A stretch of 64,000 nucleotides of DNA, from positions 868,001-932,000 of the forward strand of contig NC_033562.1 in assembly GCF_001680005.1 (NCBI RefSeq), in the 5' to 3' direction. Below, piece after piece: positions 44,049 to 53,784 of this stretch (positions are counted from its first letter, which is position 1; the number at the start of each line of letters is the position of its first letter). This DNA comes from Plasmodium coatneyi. Its lineage: Eukaryota; Apicomplexa; Aconoidasida; Haemosporida; Plasmodiidae. The position numbers were made by a program, and so were the translations under genes. Below the pieces are notes generated by a model that saw nothing but the letters and a program-made list of their open reading frames with translations, had not been told where the DNA came from and made no database searches.

Positions 44049-45311
44049 TGTGGAACAATCATGTATGTCTTTCTGTGTATGTGTGTGTGGGGAGTAGTCC
44101 GATGGTGAATAGTGTCAACGTGTTGGCCCACTTCACGCTAATAGGTGAGCGTTTACCTATGTATGTGTATATATACAAACATATTACATCTCTTCTATGT
44201 GGGCTGCGCGCATGGGTTTGTCGGGATGGGGAAAAAACCTTCCTCAGGTGAATCCGAGCATGTGCCAATTGCACAGCTTGGCAAAGGTAGGGAGCGCTAC
44301 AATAATGAAACCCCCACGATACGTGCGCAAATTATCCTGTAACTTTCTCTCCCCCCGTTTTTGTCTTCATCCATGGGGAAAGAAAAATTCTGCACATTCG
44401 CGTAAAATAAATGTGCCCCTTGTAAAGCCAACCGTGTTCGTTTTTCGCTAGCCACTTTTTTTTTTTTTTTTTTTTGTACCTTTTGCTCCATTTTTTTAAC
44501 TGTGCGAATGAACTGGATAATTAAAATGTCTGTGCCTTGGGCATGGCCCACTTTTTCGTCCGAAAAAACGACACCATCGTGTTAAGAAACGGGATGAAAG
44601 GAGAAGTCTCTTCCTTTAAGTCTCCCTTTTTTGAATCCCGCTATACCTGTTTGTTCAACGAACAGTTCCAGAGTTGGTAAATCAGTTGGTGACTGCTTGA
44701 CGGTAGGTGGTTTGCCAAAAGTGTAACGGCCCTTACGTGGGAACAGTGTGCCATGTGGGTAGGGTCAATTTGGATACATCTTACATAATCATATGAACCT
44801 CCAAAACCCCTTTGATGCATTTATCATTTTTTTTTTTTTTTAAAATTTTTTTGTTTGTTTTGGTGGATGTTGCCATGCCATCATATTATGCTTGCACCAC
44901 CTTTGAAGCCATTTTCCCCGGTGGCTCTTTTCCACTTTTTTTTCACCTCTGCACATTCGAACGGTTAGTAGGTATACGCGAAAAAAAAAAGAAAAAACGT
45001 AACCAGATCAAGCAACAAGCGTGTATGAAGTGCCTTTCCGCCTGCACATCTACCCCAAATTGCCCATTAACTATTTATGAGAAATGAACTGAGGTAGAAA
45101 GGGAAGCCAACCCACTGCGTGAGTTCTGACAAGGGAGAGAGACCAACATTCACCACCAAAAAAAAAGGAAAAAAAAGCTAAGCAAAACAAAGCAAAGCAA
45201 GAATGAAAAAGGCGCAACAAATCGTGCAGCAGGGAAAAACCAATCAACGTGAAAGTATACTCCCCTAGTGAACCTCCACACACACACACCTCTTATAAGA
45301 TACAAGCTAAG
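44049..45311. other. Intergenic: upstream of the apicoplast Ufd1 gene
   Basis: About 1.26 kb between two + strand genes. T runs lie near 44456-44475 and 44827-44840, and an A-rich AAGCAAAACAAAGCAAAGCA tract near 45178-45200 just upstream of Ufd1. No gene or RNA is seen. Confidence 0.5.
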
Positions 45312-47418
45312 ATGATTAAGACCATTTCGTTTGTCCTCCTAATATTCGCTTTATCCCTGAGTATGTGTGATGCCAAAAAAAAAAAAAAAAAAAAAAAAAA
45401 CTCACTAAAATGGGCAGATCCATGGGGGTAGGACAAATACAGCCCATTCCCCTGGCGGATACCCAAATACGTGTCAATGCATAGATAATGCAATAAAGCT
45501 GCCTTACCATCCTATACCTATAATAGTAAAACATCCTTGCATGGTGTCTTCTTTTTTTTGACCTACTTCACACTTCAGTTACCTGCACTTACTCGAAGAA
45601 CACCCCGCAGAAGAACTGCCCCCTGCCGCCGACATGCAGCAGACGCTTGCGTCAAATAAAACCTCACTTGAACATTTTAACAAAAATTAAAAACTACACT
45701 GTTAAGGCGATCTACAAGACGAAGGTGGGTGCGACGTTTTGCGCGAACCCACAGTTTAGACATCACCACGGTGTTACCTTCACAGCGTAGCCTTCACAGC
45801 GTTGCCATCCCCGTTAACCCCCCAACCCGCAGCTGCTCACCTACGTAAACGACATAAACAACCTAAACCTGCGGAACGAGAAAAACGAATTTTACTTAAT
45901 CGCCCTGCCCCTCAGCGATAAGTTCAACCCGTTCGTGGGTTAGTCTACCTTTTGTACAAGTAGCGCTAATTCGTCCTAGCGGGGGTGATTGGCACATTTC
46001 ACATATGTATGTTCTGCTGTTCGTGGGGAAATAAGCAATACAGTTCTCTGCACACCGTTGTCCTGATCAATCTCATTTTCCATTCGTGTCTCCCCCAACG
46101 TCGCAGGTACCTTTTGCCACAACAACATCCAGTATAGCGACAAGGCGTCCCTCCCTGTGTTCATATACGACATTGTAAGGAAGTCACAGAGAGGACTTAC
46201 GTAGGAGGCGGTCCCGAAATGCAGACACGCCGCACAAACGCACTAATAAAACGCCCCGTTCAATGACTGCACCCCCCTCCTCTGAGTAGCTCCTAAACAA
46301 GCACATCGAAGTGCCCTGGAATTTCGTCATCGAAAAAGTCGACATAAAGAAAACGCCCTTTTACAAAAATGTATGCATGTCCGATACGAAAGCTTTCTCC
46401 ACGTACCAAAATATTAACAGTGAGTTTTTGAGGGGCACGTGAGGATTGTTCCTATTCGAAGGGACATACTATCCCTACGTGCTTGCTTCATCGGAGAGTG
46501 CAACCCCGGACTGACACTTCACCTAGTCCATTTCGCCAACACTTCTTCCAACCCCTTTTCTACTAAACTGCAGAATTGGACAGAGTATTTATCAACGTAT
46601 TAGATTTCAAGGCGAAGAAAAACTTCATTTTTTTGCCCACGTGGGTCATGCAATCATTGCAGCTGGAGTAGGCAAAAAGGATGCTCTCATAAATGGGGGC
46701 AATTATAATGGGTTTCCTAATTTGGGAGTTACTCATCCATGGGGCTTTCCACCCCCCCATCCTCTTCCCTTCTTGGTGACTCACTGCCCCGTCATTTTTT
46801 CCCCCCGCACAATCCCCTTTGCAGCTGCTTCGATGTCGTGCGGCTGCGGTTCACCAAACTGGAGACTGCGTCCAGCGTTGTCTTACAACCCCATCATAAG
46901 AAATTTTTCAATTTAAGTGAACCAAAGGTGGGACAAAATGAACTCAAATGGGGTGAACTAGCCAAAGGGTTACCTCATCACAAAGAAAGTTGTCATTCAC
47001 CTGTTCCTTATTCATATGTGTGTTTTTGCATCGCTTCTTCCGTAATCACTTCAACACAGTGTCATCTTAACCATTCCTATCTACCCCCGAAATAGAAAAC
47101 GCTGGAAGAGAAGCTGCGGTATTATTCCTGCTTGACAAAAAACAGCACCATCTGCATAAACCACGACGGATCCGACTACTACTTTGACGTCATCAAGATG
47201 GACGCAGGTATGAATTCAGATGTGCTTGCCCAAAGGAAGCGTATGGATGACGCAATGTTAACTGCCAGCAGAACCGCTAATCGAACGGCTAGCAAATGAT
47301 TCACCTCCGGCAACTCCACCCCAATCCACGTGCAGGGAAAAAAAAAGACGTCGAAGTAGCCTCCATCCAAGATGCAGACGTAATATTTGACTTCGTAAAG
47401 GAAAAATACGACAAGTGA
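45312..47418 (+). CDS. UFD1: Apicoplast Ufd1 (symbiont-derived ERAD-like Ufd1), nine exons
   Basis: A Ufd1-fold cofactor for Cdc48; the apicoplast copy acts in the ERAD-derived import machinery of the complex plastid. I derived the exons by frame and GT..AG: 45312-45360, 45579-45724, 45833-45938, 46107-46174, 46290-46419, 46574-46667, 46825-46927, 47096-47207, 47336-47418. Together they give 296 aa with no internal stop. Exon 1 is a signal peptide (MIKTISFVLLIFALSL); exon 2 adds a Lys/Arg-rich transit-type stretch. Ufd1 blocks follow: NFIFLPTWVMQSLQL (human YLPHWMMQNLLLE), LRFTKLETASSV, LEEKLRYYSCLTKNSTICIN and VEVASIQDADVIFDF, the end of the Nn and Nc subdomains. The chain stops there, so the C-terminal Npl4/Cdc48-binding tail of cytosolic Ufd1 is absent. 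Intron 1 starts GTATGTG and contains a 24-26 base A run that can be misread as a Lys tail. Confidence 0.9.
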
Positions 47419-47700
47419 AAGGAAAGAAGAAGAAAGCAACCTGGGCGTATAATACCTTCACTTGGAGCCCACTCGTTTGTTCCTTCCCCATTGGGTTATC
47501 TATCAAGCACATCTGGCTGTACCTATCAACAGGGCGCCCCCTCGCAGTTCGCTTTCGCCTAAGCGTGATGACCCATTCATCTGCACATAACATCTTGCAA
47601 TTTTAAAAAAAAGGAAAAGCCAAAATGGTAATAGAGAAACAAAGGGAGAAGTTAATTTGGGAGTTACCTTTTAAGAGCAGTAAGAGGAACGCGCCATAGA

Positions 47701-47739
<39 letters not shown>

Positions 47740-48204
47740 TAAATAATAACACAAAAGTAGCCAACAGAACTGTCAACAAAATAACGCAGATTAAAAAAAA
47801 GAAAGAGACAGTCCTGTGTGTGTAATCATACGGAGCTACCCTCCCTGGGTTAGCCACGGAACGCACAAAACATGTCCCCGCGTCTGGGGTGGGGAGCCGC
47901 ATCGGTGCGGCCTACTAGCAGTTAAACAGTGAAATGTGGATGATGGAACGTGCAGAAAAGGTAATAGAAATTACGGAAAGATAAAACCAGGGTAGATGAC
48001 AAAGTTGCAACAAAAAAGAAGCGTGTTCATCACTTCCATCGGGACGTCACTCTTTCTCCCAACATGGGAAAAGGGTACCCCCATTTTGGATGTGCCAGTG
48101 GAAGAATAAAAACTTAACAACGATCAGCGCAGTGATGAGGTAACCTCCCTCAAGACAGAGAACCCACTTCCGCTGCGACCACCGCTTACGCTATGACCCC
48201 CCTG
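47419..48204. other. Convergent 3' flanks of Ufd1 and the RING/WD protein
   Basis: About 790 bp. It contains an A run of about 35 bases (47702-47735), one of the longest in the window. No gene is supported. Confidence 0.5.
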
Positions 48205-51200
48205 TTAGTGACACGCCAGGCAGATGAACGGGCGCCCCCTAAGGCACTTCAAATGATACAGGTGATTACAAAAAAAAAAGACAACGCCGTCACCTCTGCT
48301 TTTACGTCCCCCATCGGAAACGCACAAATCGCGGTAAATATTATGTTGGCAGGAACTACAAAAGGAGGAGAAGAGAGAGACATAGGGTTTATCATGGATC
48401 TGCTCATAGAAGTAATAATTCGGTGGAACCCCCCGTTGAATGTTTAGTGGTAGCTCCTGCTCTTCCTTGTCCATCCCGCTTCTCTCCAGCAGTCCACGAT
48501 GCTCATCCATGTGTGGCATGATCATATCCAACTCGTTGGAACGTTTGTGCTCCACCTTATCGCTAATGAAGTAGTAGTCGTTTATGTCCAAAAAATACAA
48601 GTTGTTGTTTTTCATTTCCTTCTTTATAATTCCATTGTAGATCACGTAGCCTCTTTTTTTAACTTCATTGAAACGACTGTATGTGTTCTCTTTGCATCGT
48701 TTCAAAATTCTGTTGTAGTTATCGCTGAGCTCACTTAGGTAGAAGAGTTCCCGTAGGATACACATGAGGGTTAGGTAATGCATTTCCCTGGATGTGTTAT
48801 CAATCAGGTGCTTCCTTAAGATACTTTCTTTATGTGTTAAACTTGGAGAGGAACCTCCACTATTACTACGGTGATCGTCCCTTTGGTTACTTTTCCTTTT
48901 GCCCTTCCGGGGTGCGTCACCTTTTCGCCTTCCTTTCCCCTCCACCTGGCTATACAAACTGAGCATAATTTCTCTGTCCAGGTTTGGGAAGTCAACATTG
49001 CGGCGCACATAAGTGTCAATTGCGTTGATCCCGTAATGGGAGTTTCGTCTGCCGTCGGATTCCATCTGCCGAGGTGACTTCTTAGCCGAGTGGATCAGGC
49101 CCACCTCACCAGGATCATCACCACCGTTTGGTTCCAACACACTATGTGCATCTTCCTCCTGTTTGTTTGTTTTCTTCTTTCCCCTCTTTAGTCGGAACCT
49201 TCTTTCCGTCCCACCCGCCGAAGCGATGCCAACGTGCCTTCCACGTAGCAAACCTTTATTATCTACCCCACTTAAAAACGGGGCACCATTAAGGGAAGCT
49301 AAATTGTCTTCCGCCTTTTTCATCACAGAATCATCAATTAGCAACTTGTGGACTTTCACAAGATAAATCACCTCATCGTAGTTGCTTAACTGCTTGTAAA
49401 TGGTTAGCGCTTTGTTTATGTAGCCAAATTTTACATACATAAATGCCTTGACGCTTAGAAAAAAGTTTGCTCCCTGGGGTCGCTTTGTTGAGGATTGTTT
49501 TGTGTAACTGAACAATTCTTCCAACTTTTCCTTCTCAACTTGCTCATCCAGTAGGTACCTGTACAGCAGCATAACTCGTTCGTTTTGGAAGAGGCTGTTT
49601 TTCGACTTGGGGGGCCTCGTACCAGGGGGCGCTTCCTCAGTGGGCGTGACTTCTTCATTGGTCATTACCTCATTAACGTGTGTAACTTCTTCATTCTTGA
49701 CATCATCAACCGGTGTGACCTTTTCAGTGGTGAGTTCCCCCCCCCCGTGTAGCCGATCGAAGAAGCATACAAAAAAGAGGACGCGCTTGAAACTGACGCA
49801 TTTGTAGTGCCTTGCCAGAAAACGCACCAACAAAAGCGGCTCAAAAATAAACATCAAAAAGAGGAACAAGTGAATGTACCTGCTTAAATACTTTACATTT
49901 TTTACACGCTTCAAATAGGTGTAAAGAAAGAAGGGTCTCTCCTTTAACCTTCTCATTACGTCCTTTGGGTTGAAGAAATATCTATACTTATTTTTCTCCT
50001 TCACTTTAACGATAACAAGCAGCTTTGCTGTTTTTATTCTGCTCAAACGAAATAATTTTAAGACAAATTTTTGTGTTATTTTTTTTAGTACTTGCCAGCT
50101 ACATTGCTTCAAATACGCAAATACCTTTTTGTTTTTCCTTCGAATGAGCATTTTTATAATTTCCATTTTTTTTACATTATCAAATTCCTTTTCGAAGAAA
50201 CTCAAGTTCTGTGGAGAGCAATCCTTTGCCAGGTCTTCAAACGTGAGGGGCGCACTACGACGGTGCGTTCCACAGGAAAAATAATCATTCGTTAGCTTAC
50301 TCAGCTTTACTGTGTTGGTTGTATTGGTACCGTTTTTGTTATGCTTTGATAACCTGTTGGGTTCTTTCCCCCTCCCTCTGCTTCGCCGTTTCATTCGTTT
50401 TTCCTCCTCATCGGTTCCGTTGCTGTCCCTGCAACGGTTGTTGTCTCCATCCCAGTCTGCGTGATCTTTCCTAAACTCCATTCTCAGGTACGTGTTTTCT
50501 TTTTCATCTTTACGTTGGTCACCTTCCTCATTGTTTTCATCACGCTGGTGCGGCAACGGAGACAACAACTCCTCCCAAATGGGGATAAGGCGACCCTCGC
50601 TGCGGTGTTCGTTACGATGGAGGCGTTCTTCGTTAGCCAATTTATCTTCCCCCTTTGTGCATGCGCTCTTCTCCTTATACCTGTTACTGGAGATAATTTT
50701 TCCCCTACTTGTGCAACCTATGTTTGTTCCCTGCAGGCATGCAACAGGTAGGTCGTTCTTCTTCACTAGTTTATCCTCCCCCCCTGTTGTTGCCGTTTTG
50801 TCATTACTAGTGACTTCTTCACCGTTGTTGCTGTTCCAATAGGGTTCATTTTTTTTTTTTTTTTGCTCTTCCTCCCTATCCTTGCATAGTAATGCAAAAG
50901 GGGCATCACCAAGGGGAATGTCAAATTTAAAAAAAATATCAAGCAGGATATCGAGAAGGATTCCTTTATCGGCGTTTTTTTTTTTTTCTTCTTTTAGAGC
51001 GTCACCATGGGTATTATTGCGTCTGCTGCGATCGGTGTAATGATGACTCATGCAGTTGCTTCTGCGGTGACCTCCCCTGTTGCAATTTTCGCTACTATTG
51101 TTGCTGCCGTGGGGGCGGTCCGCCCATTTCGCAGTGCCGATGATTGTGCTTCTTCCCCCCCTGAGGGTACCGTTACAGCAGTCGATAAAACGGTTGCCGC

Positions 51201-53784
51201 CGCAGTCACTACGAATAAATTGCTTCTTCAAAGGAGATGATAAATCGCCCTCGAGGAAATGCACTATGTGCTTCACTAACACGCCAGCATCCAAATCATC
51301 GTTGGATGAAATTTCGTAAACCTTCCGAAATTCGTAAACATCCGCACGTAACAGAAAAACCAAAAATTGGTTAAACAGTTTTTTCGTTGCAAAGAAGAGG
51401 AAGTTTTTTTTTTTCCTCTTCTTCTTCCTGTTACATTCGCATTTATGGCGTTTTTTATCCCTTTTCGTTTTTTTTTTTTTTCTCCCCCTTTTGAGATAAT
51501 AAAGGTGAAGGATGTACAAAGCGCTTTTAATTTTTTTCTCCTTCCCCATCGTACTACGTATTATGAATCGCCTTCTTTTATCACTTATTGCGTGCGAAGA
51601 AGAAAGTCCGCTCCCCATCTGATGTGTTCTCTCTTCTTTCAATTTTCGATAAAACAACGAAAGGATGTGCATATGTTTTCGAAGGAAAAACATCTCCATG
51701 ACGTTGTAGATGACCCGGTACTTGTCGCAAAAATGGTTACACAGAAGGATAAACACATTTGCGGCGATGAAATAATTCCTCCGTTTTATAAAGGCGTTTA
51801 TGAGGGATAGTCCAATCTGAGTTAACTCTTTTTTGCAAATTGGCTGCCTCTTTAGCGCATCAAGTAGAGGAAAAATGTTTCTTCCATTTTTTGCGCTTTT
51901 TCTAATAATCTCAGAGAAAAACTCGGCAACCGTTTTGGATCGAAACTGCAAAAGGGTGTTCTTCCCGTATATGTACAGGCAACGTTCGATGGCGCCACTT
52001 CGATTTCGCTGCCCCCAATTGGGCGTATTTTTCATGTACTGAAATAGGGTCCTTTGGGGGATGTCTTCATCTGGGTTACCGATTAGGTGGGCATTGTCCT
52101 CCCGATCGCAAGAAGTCTCACCAAGGGGCAACTTCTTATTTGTGTTCTTCCCCCCCGTGGTGCTTTCTCCACAGTTTGCATCACCACCAGGGTATGATGT
52201 GCACGATGTGTTTGTAAGGTACTTCCTCCTAATTGTGTCCTTTTCAACACCTCCAGTGTAAAGATAATTTCTACACATTAGGTAGTTGTCCCTAGTCAGT
52301 ATCATATGTTCCACATATGTACTTCTACCTTGATTCACGCCTTGGCATAGCGCATCACCCATTACAGTAATGACCGAAAGGAAGACTTCATTCTCGGGGA
52401 ACCCATTCTGCTGGTGGTCATAATATGGACGTATGCTAATAATCGAATTATGCACATCGAACTCATTTGAAATGCTTATTTTTTCAATTCCATTTTTTTT
52501 TTCAATTTTTACAATTTTCACATTTTCCCCCCGCGCTATTGCGTACTCCCCCTTCTGCAATTCGCATATGTGAATCGACTCCATGGAGCATATCATTTGG
52601 GGCTCATTTGTCACACCGTCCATTTTGTCACTACAGGTGTTGGTCTCCACATCGTTATGATTCACTGGCACGTCCGCTTTAACATTTTTTTCGCCGCTTA
52701 AGTGGCCTGCTTGGCCGAGATTGACCTTTTCGATTATGTCCAGGTTAGCCAAAACGATATGCGCAATTTTCGTTTTTTCGAAAAAGTTCACCACGAAAAT
52801 GGACACCCCCGTGCAGATAAAGACATACACACTGTGCCAATGTAAACTTAAAATGTTGTGCCCTCTGAACAAAACGCTGTTATTTATATGGAATTCGAAA
52901 ATGTTCAGAACAGACACGATTTTATTTGACGTCAGAACGCAAATGCTATTACTTTGATGGTGGTCAAAGTAGGGGTTAATTACGCAGCAGTTTAAATTTT
53001 TCACATTGTAACAAGATATGTTATTGTGCAAAAATGCCTGAACAATGGCTTTCTCTTTTTTTGTTAAATGCGCGTACTGTTTGTCGTTCAAAAATGTGTG
53101 CCCCTCCTCTTCGTCAAAACTGTTCATAATTTTATCGTCATGTTGATATGGTGTACTTGCACACACAGCGCTTTCGTCCAGATGGCTATCTCTTTTTCTT
53201 ATGTTAAAGTGATTCCCTTTGCACAAGTTCTTCCCATTTAGGTGTACAACATATAGGTGGTTATAGCTGTCAGAAAAGCACAGAGCATTTTCCTTTTTGC
53301 TCACTGAAATGTTACTTATGGGCGAAGTAGCTACCCGTCTGCTCAATATGTTGTTTAAATTTTTGTCAAATATGCTCATAATTCCACCTGAACAGGCGGT
53401 TAAAAAAATACCTTCAAAAATGTGTAGACCGGTGACGTAGCAGTTGTGAAAGGTATGGCTAGCGCATTTGCAGCAGCGGTCATGATGGTTTCTTTCCCCC
53501 CCTTCGTTCACTTCTCCAGGAGGTGGTGTTGTCACCTTGAGACAATTGCCATTTGTATTGCTTGCGTTCCCTTTGCAATAACTTTCCTTTAACATTTCCT
53601 TCAAATTTACGTACAAGCAGTAATTTTCCATTTTTCTGAGCTCGCCACATTTTTGCAACTTTCTCACGTTCAAGCACCTGTGAATGTAACTGGCTCGTTT
53701 CCTTGTTCTACAACTTTGTGCATCCGCATCGTTGCAGCGCTTTCCCCTGCGGGGGGGGGATGTGCCCTTGGGCATCTTCGTCAT
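48205..53784 (-). CDS. Large RING-finger, WD/clathrin-repeat protein, CORVET/HOPS subunit-like (VPS8 or VPS41 type)
   Basis: The product is 1859 aa, one exon, ATG at 53784. The N-terminal 450 residues have beta-propeller-like strands (GLHIFEGIFLTACSGGIMSI FDKN, NALCFSDSYNHLYVVHLNG, SVYVFICTGVSIFVVNF). Next come alpha-solenoid segments (LTQIGLSLINAFIKRRNYFI and KERPFFLYTYLKRVKNVKYL; GYINKALTIYKQLSNYDEVI) of the kind seen in VPS41 and VPS8. The C-terminus is a RING-like finger: CSSCQHN, FFFCNHLYHLKCL, then FICLACH as the last residues. This order is typical of endosomal/vacuolar tethering subunits, which fits a role in trafficking to rhoptries, micronemes or food vacuole. Very charged insertions (KKKKTKRDKKRHK near 750; Asn/Glu-rich near 880-1130) and EEVTxxxEV repeats near 1400 expand it. 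Assignment between VPS8, VPS41 and VPS18 is uncertain. Confidence 0.72.
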   Translation of the reverse strand: MTKMPKGTSPPRRGKRCNDADAQSCRTRKRASYIHRCLNVRKLQKCGELRKMENYCLYVNLKEMLKESYCKGNASNTNGNCLKVTTPPPGEVNEGGERNHHDRCCKCASHTFHNCYVTGLHIFEGIFLTACSGGIMSIFDKNLNNILSRRVATSPISNISVSKKENALCFSDSYNHLYVVHLNGKNLCKGNHFNIRKRDSHLDESAVCASTPYQHDDKIMNSFDEEEGHTFLNDKQYAHLTKKEKAIVQAFLHNNISCYNVKNLNCCVINPYFDHHQSNSICVLTSNKIVSVLNIFEFHINNSVLFRGHNILSLHWHSVYVFICTGVSIFVVNFFEKTKIAHIVLANLDIIEKVNLGQAGHLSGEKNVKADVPVNHNDVETNTCSDKMDGVTNEPQMICSMESIHICELQKGEYAIARGENVKIVKIEKKNGIEKISISNEFDVHNSIISIRPYYDHQQNGFPENEVFLSVITVMGDALCQGVNQGRSTYVEHMILTRDNYLMCRNYLYTGGVEKDTIRRKYLTNTSCTSYPGGDANCGESTTGGKNTNKKLPLGETSCDREDNAHLIGNPDEDIPQRTLFQYMKNTPNWGQRNRSGAIERCLYIYGKNTLLQFRSKTVAEFFSEIIRKSAKNGRNIFPLLDALKRQPICKKELTQIGLSLINAFIKRRNYFIAANVFILLCNHFCDKYRVIYNVMEMFFLRKHMHILSLFYRKLKEERTHQMGSGLSSSHAISDKRRRFIIRSTMGKEKKIKSALYILHLYYLKRGRKKKKTKRDKKRHKCECNRKKKRKKKNFLFFATKKLFNQFLVFLLRADVYEFRKVYEISSNDDLDAGVLVKHIVHFLEGDLSSPLKKQFIRSDCGGNRFIDCCNGTLRGGRSTIIGTAKWADRPHGSNNSSENCNRGGHRRSNCMSHHYTDRSRRNNTHGDALKEEKKKNADKGILLDILLDIFFKFDIPLGDAPFALLCKDREEEQKKKKNEPYWNSNNGEEVTSNDKTATTGGEDKLVKKNDLPVACLQGTNIGCTSRGKIISSNRYKEKSACTKGEDKLANEERLHRNEHRSEGRLIPIWEELLSPLPHQRDENNEEGDQRKDEKENTYLRMEFRKDHADWDGDNNRCRDSNGTDEEEKRMKRRSRGRGKEPNRLSKHNKNGTNTTNTVKLSKLTNDYFSCGTHRRSAPLTFEDLAKDCSPQNLSFFEKEFDNVKKMEIIKMLIRRKNKKVFAYLKQCSWQVLKKITQKFVLKLFRLSRIKTAKLLVIVKVKEKNKYRYFFNPKDVMRRLKERPFFLYTYLKRVKNVKYLSRYIHLFLFLMFIFEPLLLVRFLARHYKCVSFKRVLFFVCFFDRLHGGGELTTEKVTPVDDVKNEEVTHVNEVMTNEEVTPTEEAPPGTRPPKSKNSLFQNERVMLLYRYLLDEQVEKEKLEELFSYTKQSSTKRPQGANFFLSVKAFMYVKFGYINKALTIYKQLSNYDEVIYLVKVHKLLIDDSVMKKAEDNLASLNGAPFLSGVDNKGLLRGRHVGIASAGGTERRFRLKRGKKKTNKQEEDAHSVLEPNGGDDPGEVGLIHSAKKSPRQMESDGRRNSHYGINAIDTYVRRNVDFPNLDREIMLSLYSQVEGKGRRKGDAPRKGKRKSNQRDDHRSNSGGSSPSLTHKESILRKHLIDNTSREMHYLTLMCILRELFYLSELSDNYNRILKRCKENTYSRFNEVKKRGYVIYNGIIKKEMKNNNLYFLDINDYYFISDKVEHKRSNELDMIMPHMDEHRGLLERSGMDKEEQELPLNIQRGVPPNYYFYEQIHDKPYVSLFSSFCSSCQHNIYRDLCVSDGGRKSRGDGVVFFFCNHLYHLKCLRGRPFICLACH

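Noticed and set aside
45312..45431. Short secreted Lys-rich peptide gene
   Set aside because: The frame continues only because intron 1 of Ufd1 contains a poly-A run; splicing at 45360 joins a full Ufd1.
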